Positions 8,430 through 17,938 are shown, counted from the first letter of the stretch. The stretch: 49,211 bases of DNA from Pseudomonas guariconensis (GCF_024127895.1 NZ_JAMYBK010000033.1:1-49211), one strand, 5' to 3'. Translations and numbers: made by a program. The notes: generated by a model not told the origin, from the sequence alone.

Positions 8430-10097
8430 TTGGCTCAATACGTCTACACCATGCATCGGCTGAGCAAGGTCGTGCCGCCGAAGCGGGAAATCCTGAAGAA
8501 CATCTCCCTGTCGTTCTTCCCAGGCGCGAAGATCGGTGTGCTCGGCCTCAACGGCGCGGGCAAGTCGACCCTGCTGCGGATCATGGCGGGCGTCGACAAG
8601 GAGTTCGACGGCGAAGCCCGTCCGATGCCCGATATCAACGTCGGCTACCTGCCCCAGGAGCCGCAACTGGACCCGAACAAGACCGTCCGCGAGGTGGTCG
8701 AGGAAGCGGTGAGCGTGATCAAGGACGCTCAGGCTCGCCTGGACGAGGTCTACGCCGCCTATGCAGAGCCGGATGCCGACTTCGACAAGCTGGCCGCCGA
8801 GCAGGCCAAGCTGGAAGCCATCCTGCAGGCCGCCGATGGCCACAACCTGGAGCGTCAGCTGGAAGTCGCCGCCGACGCCCTGCGCCTGCCGCCGTGGGAC
8901 GCCAAGGTCGAGCACCTGTCTGGCGGTGAGAAGCGCCGTGTGGCCCTGTGCCGCCTGCTGCTGTCGGCTCCCGACATGCTGCTGCTGGACGAGCCGACCA
9001 ACCACCTGGACGCCGACTCGGTGGCCTGGCTGGAGCACTTCCTGCACGACTTCCCCGGCACCGTGGTGGCGATCACCCACGACCGTTACTTCCTCGACAA
9101 CGTCGCCGGCTGGATCCTCGAGCTGGACCGCGGCGCCGGCATCCCGTACGAAGGCAACTACTCGGGCTGGCTGGAAGCCAAGTCGGCGCGCCTGGAGCAG
9201 GAATCCAAGCAGCAGACCGCCCATGAGAAGGCCATGAAGGAAGAACTGGAGTGGGTGCGCAAAGGCGCCAAGGCCCGCCAGTCCAAGTCCAAGGCCCGTC
9301 TGGCGCGCTTCGAGGAGATGCAGTCGCAAGAGTTCCAGAAGCGCAGCGAGACCAACGAGATCTATATCCCGGCAGGCCCGCGCCTGGGCGACAAGGTCAT
9401 CGAGTTCAAGAACGTCACCAAGGGCTATGGCGACCGTGTACTGATCGACAATCTGTCGTTCTCCATGCCCAAGGGCGCCATCGTTGGCGTGATCGGCGGC
9501 AACGGTGCCGGTAAGTCGACCCTGTTCCGCATGATCATGGGCAAGGAACAGCCGGATTCGGGCAGCATCGAGATCGGCGAAACCGTGCAACTGGCCTGCG
9601 TCGACCAGAGCCGCGACGACCTGGACGGCGGCAAGACCGTGTTCCAGCAGATTTCCGATGGCTCCGACATGATCCGCATCGGCAGCTACGAGATCCCGTC
9701 GCGCACCTACGTCGGCCGCTTCAACTTCAAGGGCGGTGACCAGCAGAAGTTCGTCAAGGACCTCTCCGGTGGTGAGCGTGGCCGTCTGCACCTGGCCCTG
9801 ACGCTGAAGGAGGGTGGCAACGTCCTGCTGCTCGACGAACCGTCCAACGATCTCGACGTCGAGACCCTGCGTTCGCTGGAAGAAGCCCTGCTGGACTTCC
9901 CGGGCGCGGCCATCGTGATCTCCCACGACCGTTGGTTCCTGGACCGCGTGGCCACGCACATCCTGGCCTACGAGGACGACTCGAACGTGGTGTTCTTCGA
10001 GGGCAACTACACCGAGTACGAAGCCGATCGCAAGAAGCGCCTGGGCGATGCTGCCGCCCAGCCGCACCGGGTACGGCACAAGAAGCTGGCGCAGTAA
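8430..10097 (+). CDS. ettA: Energy-dependent translational throttle protein EttA (ABC-F ATPase)
   Basis: A 555-residue ABC-F protein that binds the ribosomal E site and adjusts the first peptide-bond step to the ATP/ADP ratio. It has two ATP-binding domains: Walker A GLNGAGKST near residue 41 with signature LSGGEKRR and Walker B LLLDEPTNHLD, then GGNGAGKST near 360 with LSGGERGR and LLLDEPSNDLD. The charged arm and linker (about 240-315) lie between them. The length equals E. coli EttA. The start is TTG at 8430: AGAGG ends 8 bases upstream, and the protein then reads xAQYVYTMHRLSKVVPPKR, matching the family start. Another TTG at 8424 is too close to the ribosome-binding site. Confidence 0.95.
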   Translation: MAQYVYTMHRLSKVVPPKREILKNISLSFFPGAKIGVLGLNGAGKSTLLRIMAGVDKEFDGEARPMPDINVGYLPQEPQLDPNKTVREVVEEAVSVIKDAQARLDEVYAAYAEPDADFDKLAAEQAKLEAILQAADGHNLERQLEVAADALRLPPWDAKVEHLSGGEKRRVALCRLLLSAPDMLLLDEPTNHLDADSVAWLEHFLHDFPGTVVAITHDRYFLDNVAGWILELDRGAGIPYEGNYSGWLEAKSARLEQESKQQTAHEKAMKEELEWVRKGAKARQSKSKARLARFEEMQSQEFQKRSETNEIYIPAGPRLGDKVIEFKNVTKGYGDRVLIDNLSFSMPKGAIVGVIGGNGAGKSTLFRMIMGKEQPDSGSIEIGETVQLACVDQSRDDLDGGKTVFQQISDGSDMIRIGSYEIPSRTYVGRFNFKGGDQQKFVKDLSGGERGRLHLALTLKEGGNVLLLDEPSNDLDVETLRSLEEALLDFPGAAIVISHDRWFLDRVATHILAYEDDSNVVFFEGNYTEYEADRKKRLGDAAAQPHRVRHKKLAQ

Positions 10098-10119
10098 CCC
10101 GCAACGGGTTGCACGATAG

Positions 10120-10145
10120 TGGGGCCTTCATGGCCCCATTTTTGT
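10120..10145 (+). terminator. Rho-independent terminator after ettA
   Basis: TGGGGCC (10120-10126), loop TTCAT, GGCCCCA (10132-10138), then TTTTTGT. It lies 22 bases past the ettA stop codon. Confidence 0.88.
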
Positions 10146-10348
10146 GCCGGCTCGAAACGGGGCTGGCATCTTGGCGCCGCGCCGACGCGAAGAGGGCGGA
10201 GCCGCCAGCAGGAAACGCCCGTTTTGTATACATTTATATAAAACGCACCAAAAAAATTCAAAAAAACGACATTGCGCCCTATTCCAGTGCGATTGCTTCT
10301 TGGTACATTCCAGAAAAAACCAAATAAGTCCAAATCCCTCTTGGTGAG

Positions 10349-11698
10349 ATGTCTACCATGATCGAATCCGTCGACCATTTCCTGGCCCGCCTCAAGCAGC
10401 GCGACCCGGCCCAGCCCGAGTTCCACCAGGCCGTCGAAGAAGTGCTGCGCAGCCTCTGGCCCTTCCTCGAAGCCAACCCCCATTACCTGCAGGCCGGCAT
10501 CCTCGAACGCATGGTTGAGCCGGAGCGTGCGGTACTGTTCCGCGTGTCCTGGGTCGATGACCAGGGCAAGGTCCAGGTCAACCGCGGCTACCGCATCCAG
10601 ATGAGCAGCGCCATCGGCCCATACAAGGGCGGCCTGCGCTTCCATCCGTCGGTCAACCTGGGCGTGCTCAAGTTCCTGGCCTTCGAGCAAGTCTTCAAGA
10701 ACTCGCTGACCTCGCTGCCCATGGGCGGCGGCAAGGGCGGCTCGGACTTCGATCCGAAGGGCAAGAGCGATGCCGAGGTCATGCGCTTCTGCCAGGCCTT
10801 CATGAGCGAGCTGTATCGCCACATCGGCGCCGACCTGGACGTGCCTGCCGGTGACATCGGCGTCGGCGCCCGCGAGATCGGCTACATGTTCGGCCAGTAC
10901 AAGCGCCTGGCCAACCAGTTCACGTCGGTGCTGACCGGCAAGGGCATGACCTACGGCGGCAGCCTGATCCGCCCGGAGGCCACCGGCTACGGCTGCGTGT
11001 ACTTCGCCGAGGAAATGCTCAAACGCCGCGACCTGCGCATCGACGGCCGCCGCGTGGCCATCTCCGGCTCCGGCAACGTCGCGCAGTATGCGGCACGCAA
11101 GGTCATGGACCTGGGCGGCAAGGTGATCTCGCTGTCCGACTCCGAAGGCACCCTGTTCTGCGAAGCCGGCCTGACCGACGAGCAGTGGCAAGCGCTGATG
11201 GAACTCAAGAACGTCAAGCGCGGCCGCATCAGCGAGCTGGCCAGCCTGTATGGCCTGGAGTTCCGCAAGGGCCAGACCCCGTGGAGCCTGCCGTGCGACA
11301 TCGCCCTGCCGTGCGCCACCCAGAACGAGCTGGACGCCGAGGATGCCCGCACCTTGCTGCGCAACGGCTGCATCTGCGTGGCGGAAGGCGCCAACATGCC
11401 GACGACCCTCGAGGCTGTGGATATCTTCCTGGAAGCCGGCATCCTCTATGCCCCGGGCAAGGCCTCCAACGCCGGTGGCGTGGCCGTTTCGGGCCTGGAG
11501 ATGTCGCAGAACGCCATGCGCCTGCTGTGGACCGCTGGCGAAGTGGACAGCAAGCTGCACAACATCATGCAGTCGATCCACCACGCCTGCGTGCACTACG
11601 GCGAGGAAGCCGACGGCTCCATCAACTACGTCAAGGGCGCCAACATCGCCGGTTTCGTCAAGGTCGCCGATGCCATGCTGGCCCAGGGAGTGGTCTAG
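10349..11698 (+). CDS. gdhA: NADP-type glutamate dehydrogenase
   Basis: This enzyme aminates 2-oxoglutarate to glutamate using ammonium, linking nitrogen assimilation to the TCA cycle. Hallmarks are LPMGGGKGGSDFDPKG around residue 125 with the catalytic lysine, RPEATGYG, and the nucleotide-binding SGSGNVAQYA near 240. At 449 residues it is the short hexameric NADP type. The start could be ATG 10349 or ATG 10358; GGTGAG abuts the first and lies 9 bases before the second, so the second (446 residues) fits the ribosome-binding site better. The 150 bases upstream are strikingly AT-rich (for example TTTTGTATACATTTATATAAAA near 10221), which probably holds the promoter and regulatory sites. Confidence 0.96.
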   Translation: MSTMIESVDHFLARLKQRDPAQPEFHQAVEEVLRSLWPFLEANPHYLQAGILERMVEPERAVLFRVSWVDDQGKVQVNRGYRIQMSSAIGPYKGGLRFHPSVNLGVLKFLAFEQVFKNSLTSLPMGGGKGGSDFDPKGKSDAEVMRFCQAFMSELYRHIGADLDVPAGDIGVGAREIGYMFGQYKRLANQFTSVLTGKGMTYGGSLIRPEATGYGCVYFAEEMLKRRDLRIDGRRVAISGSGNVAQYAARKVMDLGGKVISLSDSEGTLFCEAGLTDEQWQALMELKNVKRGRISELASLYGLEFRKGQTPWSLPCDIALPCATQNELDAEDARTLLRNGCICVAEGANMPTTLEAVDIFLEAGILYAPGKASNAGGVAVSGLEMSQNAMRLLWTAGEVDSKLHNIMQSIHHACVHYGEEADGSINYVKGANIAGFVKVADAMLAQGVV

Positions 11699-11709
11699 TA
11701 GCCTGCGGG

Positions 11710-12210
11710 CTACTCGTCCTGCGCCTCGATGGCGATGACCTCGATCAGCTGATCGCCGGCAGGTCGTCGCCACAGCACCTCGTCGCCGGGGCCGGCGCCC
11801 AGTAGCGCGCGGCCCAGGGGCGATCCCCAGTTGACCAGGCCCTGCGCGGCATCGGCCTGGTCCTCTCCCACCAGTTGAACCCTGTGTTCCTGGTCCTGTT
11901 CATCGACGAAGGTCACCCGGCTGCCGATCTGCACCTTGTCCCGCGAGGTCGCGGCGGGCACCACCTGGGCGCTCTGCACGCGCGCGCCGAAGTAGCGCAG
12001 GTCACGTTCGGCATCGGCCAGGCGCTGCTTGTCGGCGTGCTCACCCTGGGCCTGCAGCTCGCTGCGTAGCGCATTGAGCTCGGCCAGGCGCTGCTGCAAT
12101 TGGGCCAGGCCCTTGGCCGTGACGTAGTTGGGCTGGTCGCTGACCCGGCGCTCCACCGGCTGGTTGGCCTGGGCGGCGGCCTGATCCTCTTTGACGAATG
12201 CTCGGCTCAT
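11710..12210 (-). CDS. GreA/GreB-family transcription elongation factor
   Basis: A 166-residue protein with an N-terminal coiled coil (about 35-85) and a C-terminal FKBP-like domain (about 95-160). Gre factors enter the RNA polymerase secondary channel and trigger cleavage of backtracked RNA through two acidic residues at the coiled-coil tip. Here the tip region reads QGEHADKQRL where GreA has GDLKEN, so acids are present as Glu/Asp but the rest of the tip differs. The start at 12210 has an excellent AAGGAGG. It is convergent with gdhA, 11 bases between stops. It may be a GreB paralogue with a changed activity; a role like Rnk is less likely given the length. Confidence 0.8.
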   Translation of the reverse strand: MSRAFVKEDQAAAQANQPVERRVSDQPNYVTAKGLAQLQQRLAELNALRSELQAQGEHADKQRLADAERDLRYFGARVQSAQVVPAATSRDKVQIGSRVTFVDEQDQEHRVQLVGEDQADAAQGLVNWGSPLGRALLGAGPGDEVLWRRPAGDQLIEVIAIEAQDE

Positions 12211-12322
12211 GGAAGGCCTCCTTGTGCAGCAGACCATGATGGCAGGTTGCGAGTTTCAAGGGGTGTCCGATTGCGACTTCCTTGCCATCCAGCGATGGCC
12301 CGTCAGCCATGAGGCAGCCCCA

Positions 12323-14176
12323 TCAGTAGTGATACCACTTCAACTCCAGCATCACCTCGTTCTGCGCCGTGGCCAACTGGCTGAAGGTGCGCCGGGCGCT
12401 CAGCCTCAGCCCCAGGTCGCGGTTGATCTCCCACTGCTGGTTGAGGCTCAGGCTGCGCCGCACTTCGCCATTGGCGAAATAGTCGCCCTTGGCCTCCAGG
12501 GTCATGTTGCCCAGGCCATTGCGCCACAACAGCCCGCCATTGAAACCCGCCGCCGGTGCGACGAACTGGGCGAAGTCGTTGTGGTGTTCGACCCGCACCG
12601 TGCCCAGGGCAAAGCCCAGCAGGCCATCGGCCAACTGCCAGGTTCCGCCGGCACCGCCATTGACGTGGCTGACCAGCACCTCGTCGTCGTGCTTGCCCGG
12701 CACCCGCTCCAGGCCACCGGCAACCTGCCACGACCAGGGCTTGAGCAGTTCGTTGCGCGGGGTCAGGGAGCGGATGGTCGCCAGGTCCAGGCGTTGTACC
12801 TGCCAGTCGTTGCCCTCGTACTGGCGCAGCTTGAGCTGGAGGATCTCGATCTGCGCGCCGAGGGGGAAGCCGTAGGCGTTGTCGTTGAGGTCGTGGTAGG
12901 CCATGCGCAGGCCGTATTCGGCATAGGCGCGGTCGTCGCGGGTGCCCACACCCAACTGCCAGGTGCGCGACTGGTGGCCGTTCTCGGGCAGGCCCGGGCG
13001 CTCGATCTCCAGGGGCGGCGGTGGGTTGCGATTGATCGCCCGCAGCAGCTCGAAGCTGCGCCTGGCCTGGGCCGGGTCGCGTTCCCGGCCGTTGGCACGG
13101 TAACGCTCCAGGCGGTAGGCCGCGTCCTGTACCAGCGCCTGGCGCTCGCGGGGCAGGGCCGTGAACTCGGGGCTTTGCAACTGGTCGGTGTCGGCGCTGA
13201 TGGCCAGCACCTGGCGTTTCTCGTCATGCTCCAGCGGCTCGGCGCGGGCCAGCAGTTCGCGTTCGCGGGACGGCCGATAGCGTACGCTGGCGACCAGGCC
13301 GGACTGCTTGACGGCCTTGACCGTGTCGGTGGGAATGGCGGTCAACGGGAACTGTGAAGTCAGGTCCAGGCCAGGGCGCGCCACCTGCAGGAGTTCCAGC
13401 AGGCGGTAGGAGCAGTTCTCGTCGAAGAAGAAATAGTCGAACTGGATCTGCTTGAGCTCCCAGACGTGCTCGACCATGCGCCCCGTCTCCTCCGGTGTCA
13501 GGTCCAGCTGGTATTCCCACAGGTCGCGGTTCTCCAGGCTGCGGTATTCGGAGAGCTTTTCCTGGTAGGGCATCAGCGCGAACAGGCCCGGATAGCCGCC
13601 CATCAAGCCTTTCCAGGCATAGAGGATGCTGTTGTCGCTGCCCTCGATGTAGGCACCGAAGTTGATCGCGTAGCTCAGCAGCGTGGTGTCGTCGCTGCGG
13701 GTATTGGCCTGGTCGATGCGCAGCAAGGTATGGCCGAACATCGACGAGGGGCTGTTCAGGTAGGCCGCCGGAAACACCAGCACAGTGCTGTGCGGGTCGA
13801 TGGCGCGGTACCAGGTGGTGTATTCCTGGCAGTCCGGCTGCGGCAGGTCGTTCAGCGCGAGCTGCTCGCGCAGCCAGCGGGTGCGCGCCGGAAAGACGCA
13901 CTGGGCATGCTTGTCGCCCAGGCTGGCCGGGGCGTACAGCGCCTGCACCGTGGCTTGCAGTTCGCGGTCCGGGTGATGGGCGCCGTCCTCGGCGAGGAAG
14001 AAGGCGTCATCGTCCACATAGCTGCGCCAGCCGCCGAGCGTGCCGGTCTCGTAGTGGCCGAGGGCGATCCAGTAGGGGGTCGAAGCCAGCTGTTGCAGGC
14101 GTGCCGGGTCGAGCTGCGGTGCGGCATGAAGCGGGGCACTGGCGATGAGCGCCAGGGAGGCGAGGCGTTTGAGCAT
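12323..14176 (-). CDS. DUF4105 envelope protein with probable C-terminal beta-barrel
   Basis: A 617-residue exported protein. Residues 1-18 form a signal peptide (MLKRLASLALIASAPLHA). The DUF4105 region (about 90-290) includes TWYRAIDPHSTVLVFP, SSMFGHTLLRID and FDYFFFDENCSYRLLELL; these papain-like-looking Cys/His segments are typical of the family. From about 400 on, alternating aromatic strands ending in LKWYHY (aromatic terminus) suggest an outer-membrane barrel; this is inference. Function is unknown. ATG 14176 starts at the signal peptide; a TTG 9 bases upstream is in frame but unsupported. Confidence 0.82.
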   Translation of the reverse strand: MLKRLASLALIASAPLHAAPQLDPARLQQLASTPYWIALGHYETGTLGGWRSYVDDDAFFLAEDGAHHPDRELQATVQALYAPASLGDKHAQCVFPARTRWLREQLALNDLPQPDCQEYTTWYRAIDPHSTVLVFPAAYLNSPSSMFGHTLLRIDQANTRSDDTTLLSYAINFGAYIEGSDNSILYAWKGLMGGYPGLFALMPYQEKLSEYRSLENRDLWEYQLDLTPEETGRMVEHVWELKQIQFDYFFFDENCSYRLLELLQVARPGLDLTSQFPLTAIPTDTVKAVKQSGLVASVRYRPSRERELLARAEPLEHDEKRQVLAISADTDQLQSPEFTALPRERQALVQDAAYRLERYRANGRERDPAQARRSFELLRAINRNPPPPLEIERPGLPENGHQSRTWQLGVGTRDDRAYAEYGLRMAYHDLNDNAYGFPLGAQIEILQLKLRQYEGNDWQVQRLDLATIRSLTPRNELLKPWSWQVAGGLERVPGKHDDEVLVSHVNGGAGGTWQLADGLLGFALGTVRVEHHNDFAQFVAPAAGFNGGLLWRNGLGNMTLEAKGDYFANGEVRRSLSLNQQWEINRDLGLRLSARRTFSQLATAQNEVMLELKWYHY

Positions 14177-14221
14177 GTCGGGCAACTACGTCTGGATGAT
14201 GCCGAAGGTGGATGAGCCGTA

Positions 14222-14243
14222 CCCGCCCCGGTATCGGGGCGGG
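14222..14243. repeat. Perfect 9-bp GC hairpin between the DUF4105 and DUF3015 genes
   Basis: CCCGCCCCG (14222-14230), loop GTAT, CGGGGCGGG (14235-14243). No T-run follows on either strand, so it is more likely an mRNA-stabilising or processing hairpin at the 3' end of the DUF3015 gene than a classical terminator. Confidence 0.6.
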
Positions 14244-14254
14244 ACAGGCGGGAC

Positions 14255-14743
14255 TCAGGCCTCGGTGGCGTACTTGGCCAGGCGCGGGTCGCTCTTGAGG
14301 ACCGCGAGGGTGTTGCTGTGGACGGTTTCGGCCGTCACGTCGGCACTGCTGAAGATCTCGCTGAAGTGCTGGTGGGTGACCGTGGCGAAGTGCGCGCGGT
14401 CTTCGGGCGCCACGCCCAGGACCACGGCATAGGTGGTCAGGGCTTCGCCCTGGCCCTTGGCCATGTCTTCGGAGAGTTCGTTCATCATGCCGTTCATGGC
14501 GAACCAGGATTTGCCGCCGTAGGTCAGGGCCGCCTTGGTCGAGCAGCCGTTGGTGCCCGAGGTCATGCCGAAGGTCGCATTGCCGGACGTGCCGTTGGTG
14601 GTGGATGCCAGGAAGTGGGCCGGTGTGCCGCGCTGGCCCTCGAACAGCAGGTTGCCCCAGCCGCAGTTGGGTCCGCCAGGCGCTTCTGCCATGGCATTGA
14701 TCGAAACTGCGGTGAACAGAGTACCCAGAAGAATCCGTTTCAT
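14255..14743 (-). CDS. DUF3015 family exported protein
   Basis: A 162-residue protein with a clear signal peptide (MKRILLGTLFTAVSINAMA, cleaved before EAPGG). The mature part has CGWGNLLFEGQRG, HFLASTTNGTSGNATFGMTS and NGMMNELSEDMAKGQGE, the hallmark DUF3015 segments, with two Cys (about residues 27 and 67) likely to form a disulphide. Function is unknown. AGAGAA precedes the ATG at 14743. It lies upstream of the DUF4105 gene on the same strand with 78 bases between. Confidence 0.9.
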   Translation of the reverse strand: MKRILLGTLFTAVSINAMAEAPGGPNCGWGNLLFEGQRGTPAHFLASTTNGTSGNATFGMTSGTNGCSTKAALTYGGKSWFAMNGMMNELSEDMAKGQGEALTTYAVVLGVAPEDRAHFATVTHQHFSEIFSSADVTAETVHSNTLAVLKSDPRLAKYATEA

Positions 14744-15000
14744 AGCGTTGTTCTCTTTCTCAGTAGACGTACCAATGGTCAGGGTTCTGGCAAGCCGGTT
14801 GCCAGGTCGGGAAAGCAAATACGCCCACCCGCGCAGGTTGGAGTTTAGGCACGATCCAAAGGTTGCGTTGTTTATTGCGAAAAATTGCTTGCGAAATCGT
14901 TGGGGTTGGACTGCGACATAAAGTCCCGGCAAGCCTTGCAAGCAGCGCGTTGGCGGCGCCAGAATGCCTTTCATCCGCCCCGCCGAAGTAAGGAAACCCA

Positions 15001-17439
15001 ATGCCCGATCCTGTCGCCTCGCGCCTGCGTCTTGCGCCCGAAGCCCTGACCCGGCGTTTCTCCGCCGAGCAGTTCGCTTTTTCCACCACCGACGATCTGG
15101 AGCCGTTCCGAGGGGTCCTGGGCCAGGAGCGTGCCGTCGAGGCCCTGCAGTTCGGCGTGGCCATGCCGCGCCCCGGATACAACGTGTATGTCATGGGCGA
15201 GCCCGGCACCGGGCGCTTCTCGTTCGTCAAGCGCTACCTCAAGGCCGAGGGCAAGCGCCAGCAGACCCCGGCCGACTGGGTCTACGTCAACAACTTCGAC
15301 GAGACCCGCGAGCCCCGCGCCCTGGAGCTGCCGGCCGGCAGCGCCAGCGAATTCATCGCCGACATGAACGGTTTGATCGACAACCTGCTGGCCACCTTCC
15401 CGGCGGTGTTCGAGCACCCCACCTACCAGCAGAAGAAAGGGGCCATCGATCGCGCCTTCAACCAGCGCTATGACCGTGCCCTGGACGTGATCGAGCGGGC
15501 CTCGCTGGAAAAGGACGTGGCCCTGTACCGCGATGCCAGCAATGTCGCCTTCACCCCCATGAGCGACGGCAAGGCCCTGGACGAGGCCGAGTTCGCCCAG
15601 TTGCCCGAGGAAGTCCGCGAGCGCTTCCACGAAGACATCGCCGCGCTGGAGGAGCGCCTCAACGAGGAACTGGCCAGCTTGCCCCAGTGGAAACGCGAGT
15701 CGAACAACCAATTGCGCCAGCTCAACGAAGAGACCATCACCCTGTCTCTGCAGCCGCTGCTGGCGCCGTTGTCGGAGAAGTACGCGGAAAACGCGGCGGT
15801 CTGCGCCTACCTGCAATCGGTGCAACTGAACCTGCTGCGCACCGTGGTCGAGCAACTGGTCGACGACAGCAAGCCTGACGCCGTGGCGCGCAAGATGCTC
15901 GAGGAGCAGTACGCGCCGAGCCTGGTGGTCGGCCACCACGCCAACGGCGGCGCGCCGGTGGTGTTCGAGCCGCACCCGACCTACGACAACCTGTTCGGCC
16001 GTATCGAATACAGCACCGACCAGGGCGCGCTGTACACCTCCTACCGCCAGCTGCGCCCAGGCGCGTTGCACCGGGCCAATGGTGGCTTCCTGATTCTCGA
16101 GGCGGAGAAGATGCTCGGCGAGCCCTTCGTCTGGGACGCCCTCAAGCGCGCCTTGCAGTCGCGCAAGCTGAAGATGGAGTCGCCGCTGGGCGAACTGGGC
16201 CGGGTCGCCACCGTGACCCTGACGCCGCAGATGATCCCGCTCAACGTCAAGCTGGTGATCATCGGTTCGCGCCAGCTGTACTACGCCCTGCAGGACCACG
16301 ACTCGGACTTCCAGGAGATGTTCCGGGTCCTGGTGGACTTCGACGAGGACATGCCCCTGGTCGAAGAGAACCTGGAGCAGTTCGCCCAGTTGCTTCGCAC
16401 ACGCACCAACGAAGAGGGCATGGCCCCACTGACCAGCGACGCGGTGGCGCGGCTGGCCACCTACAGCGCTCGCCTGGCGGAAAACCAGTCGCGCCTGTCG
16501 GCACGCATCGGCGACCTGTTCCAGTTGGTCAGCGAAGCCGACTTCATCCGCCAACTGGCCAGCGACGAAATGACCGATGCCGGGCACATCGAGCGGGCGC
16601 TCAAGGCCAAGGCCACGCGCACCGGGCGGGTGTCCCAGCGGGTGCTCGACGACATGCTCGCCGGGATCATCCTGATCGACACCGAAGGGGCGGCCATCGG
16701 CAAGTGCAACGGCCTGACCGTGCTCGAGGTCGGCGACTCGGCGTTCGGTATGCCGGCGCGAATCTCCGCCACGGTCTACCCGGGCGGCAGCGGGATCGTC
16801 GACATCGAGCGTGAGGTCAACCTCGGCCAGCCGATCCACTCCAAGGGGGTGATGATCCTCACCGGCTACCTGGGCAGCCGCTACGCCCAGGAGTTCCCCC
16901 TGGCGATCTCGGCGAGCATCGCCCTGGAGCAATCCTATGGTTACGTCGACGGCGACAGCGCCTCGCTCGGCGAGGTCTGCACCTTGATCTCGGCGTTGTC
17001 CCGCACGCCGCTCAAGCAGTGTTTCGCTATCACCGGCTCGATCAACCAGTTCGGCGAGGTGCAGGCAGTGGGGGGCGTCAACGAGAAGATCGAAGGCTTC
17101 TTCCGGCTGTGCGAGGCACGCGGGCTGACCGGCGAGCAGGGCGTGATCATTCCGCGCGCCAACGTCGCCACCTTGATGCTCGACGAGCGGGTGCTGCGGG
17201 CGGTCGAGGCCGGGCGTTTCCATGTCTATGCCGTCAGCCAGGCCGACGAGGCCTTGAGCCTGCTGGTGGGCGAGGAGGCCGGCGCGCCGGACGCGCAGGG
17301 CCAGTTCCCCGAGGGCAGCGTCAATGCGCGGGTGGTGGAGCGCCTGCGCGAGATCGCCGAGATGGTCAGCGAGGAAGACATCAAGGAGGCGGAGAAAGAG
17401 CGGCTGGAGGAGGCGCTGGCCCAGGCCAAGCCTGCCTGA
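15001..17439 (+). CDS. Lon-like protease (AAA family, S16 peptidase)
   Basis: An 812-residue protein ending in a Lon proteolytic domain. The catalytic Ser is S653 in GDSASLGE and the catalytic Lys K696 in GGVNEKIEG, 43 residues apart exactly as in E. coli Lon (679/722). The N-terminal ATPase part has an altered Walker A, GEPGTGRFS near residue 65, in which the usual Lys is Arg, and a Walker-B-like GGFLILEAE near 361. This matches the YcbZ/LonP group rather than classical Lon, which has a different N-terminal domain. AAGGA lies upstream of the ATG at 15001. It is probably cytoplasmic; substrates are unknown. Confidence 0.92.
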   Translation: MPDPVASRLRLAPEALTRRFSAEQFAFSTTDDLEPFRGVLGQERAVEALQFGVAMPRPGYNVYVMGEPGTGRFSFVKRYLKAEGKRQQTPADWVYVNNFDETREPRALELPAGSASEFIADMNGLIDNLLATFPAVFEHPTYQQKKGAIDRAFNQRYDRALDVIERASLEKDVALYRDASNVAFTPMSDGKALDEAEFAQLPEEVRERFHEDIAALEERLNEELASLPQWKRESNNQLRQLNEETITLSLQPLLAPLSEKYAENAAVCAYLQSVQLNLLRTVVEQLVDDSKPDAVARKMLEEQYAPSLVVGHHANGGAPVVFEPHPTYDNLFGRIEYSTDQGALYTSYRQLRPGALHRANGGFLILEAEKMLGEPFVWDALKRALQSRKLKMESPLGELGRVATVTLTPQMIPLNVKLVIIGSRQLYYALQDHDSDFQEMFRVLVDFDEDMPLVEENLEQFAQLLRTRTNEEGMAPLTSDAVARLATYSARLAENQSRLSARIGDLFQLVSEADFIRQLASDEMTDAGHIERALKAKATRTGRVSQRVLDDMLAGIILIDTEGAAIGKCNGLTVLEVGDSAFGMPARISATVYPGGSGIVDIEREVNLGQPIHSKGVMILTGYLGSRYAQEFPLAISASIALEQSYGYVDGDSASLGEVCTLISALSRTPLKQCFAITGSINQFGEVQAVGGVNEKIEGFFRLCEARGLTGEQGVIIPRANVATLMLDERVLRAVEAGRFHVYAVSQADEALSLLVGEEAGAPDAQGQFPEGSVNARVVERLREIAEMVSEEDIKEAEKERLEEALAQAKPA

Positions 17440-17449
17440 GTCAATAAAA

Positions 17450-17489
17450 CGGCGCTGGCGGCCATGTGCTACCGTTCAGCGCCGGTTTT
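17450..17489 (+). terminator. Probable terminator after the Lon-like gene
   Basis: CGGCGCTG (17450-17457) pairs with CAGCGCCG (17477-17484) around a 19-base loop, followed by GTTTTCC. The loop is long and the T-run short, so the call is moderate. Confidence 0.5.
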
Positions 17490-17599
17490 CCAGCCTGGGC
17501 GCGGGTCTTCTATGCTGGTTTTTAAGGACGGTATCAGCGTTCAGGATGGAGACAGCCTGAGGTTCAGGCTGAACAAGGCTTCACAGAGGGGACGCCGCC

Positions 17600-17938
17600 A
17601 TGCGCAACCTCAGCCTCACCCGCCAGTGCCTGGGCCTGGTGACCCGCATCGAATGCAGCATTCGTCCATTGGCCGGTGACAACGGCATGTGGACGCTGCT
17701 CTTCGCCGCCGGCATGGCCGGTGAACAACCCTCTGCGATCAAGGCCCAGGGCCCGTTCCATGGCCCGCTGGTGGCCGAGTCGGTGCTCAATGCCATCGTC
17801 GACAGCCTCACCTTGCATGGCTACCAGGTCGCCGATGATCCGCAGATCTGGTGCCTGCACCTGCAGGCGCAGTTGCGCCGGATCAATGGCGAGCGCTGTC
17901 GCAACCTGGGGGATTACCAGTTTCATCCGGAGACCTGA
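17600..17938 (+). CDS. Conserved hypothetical protein, 112 residues
   Basis: A small protein with no signal peptide or membrane helix. It starts MRNLSLTRQCLGLVTRIECS and has GPFHGPLVAESVLNAIVDSL in the middle and a C-terminal basic LQAQLRRINGERCRNLGDYQ. AGAGGGG lies about 8 bases before the ATG, supporting the start. I do not recognise its family; three Cys residues are present but not arranged as a known motif. It is followed by a REP-type palindrome, consistent with a single-gene transcript. Confidence 0.75.
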   Translation: MRNLSLTRQCLGLVTRIECSIRPLAGDNGMWTLLFAAGMAGEQPSAIKAQGPFHGPLVAESVLNAIVDSLTLHGYQVADDPQIWCLHLQAQLRRINGERCRNLGDYQFHPET

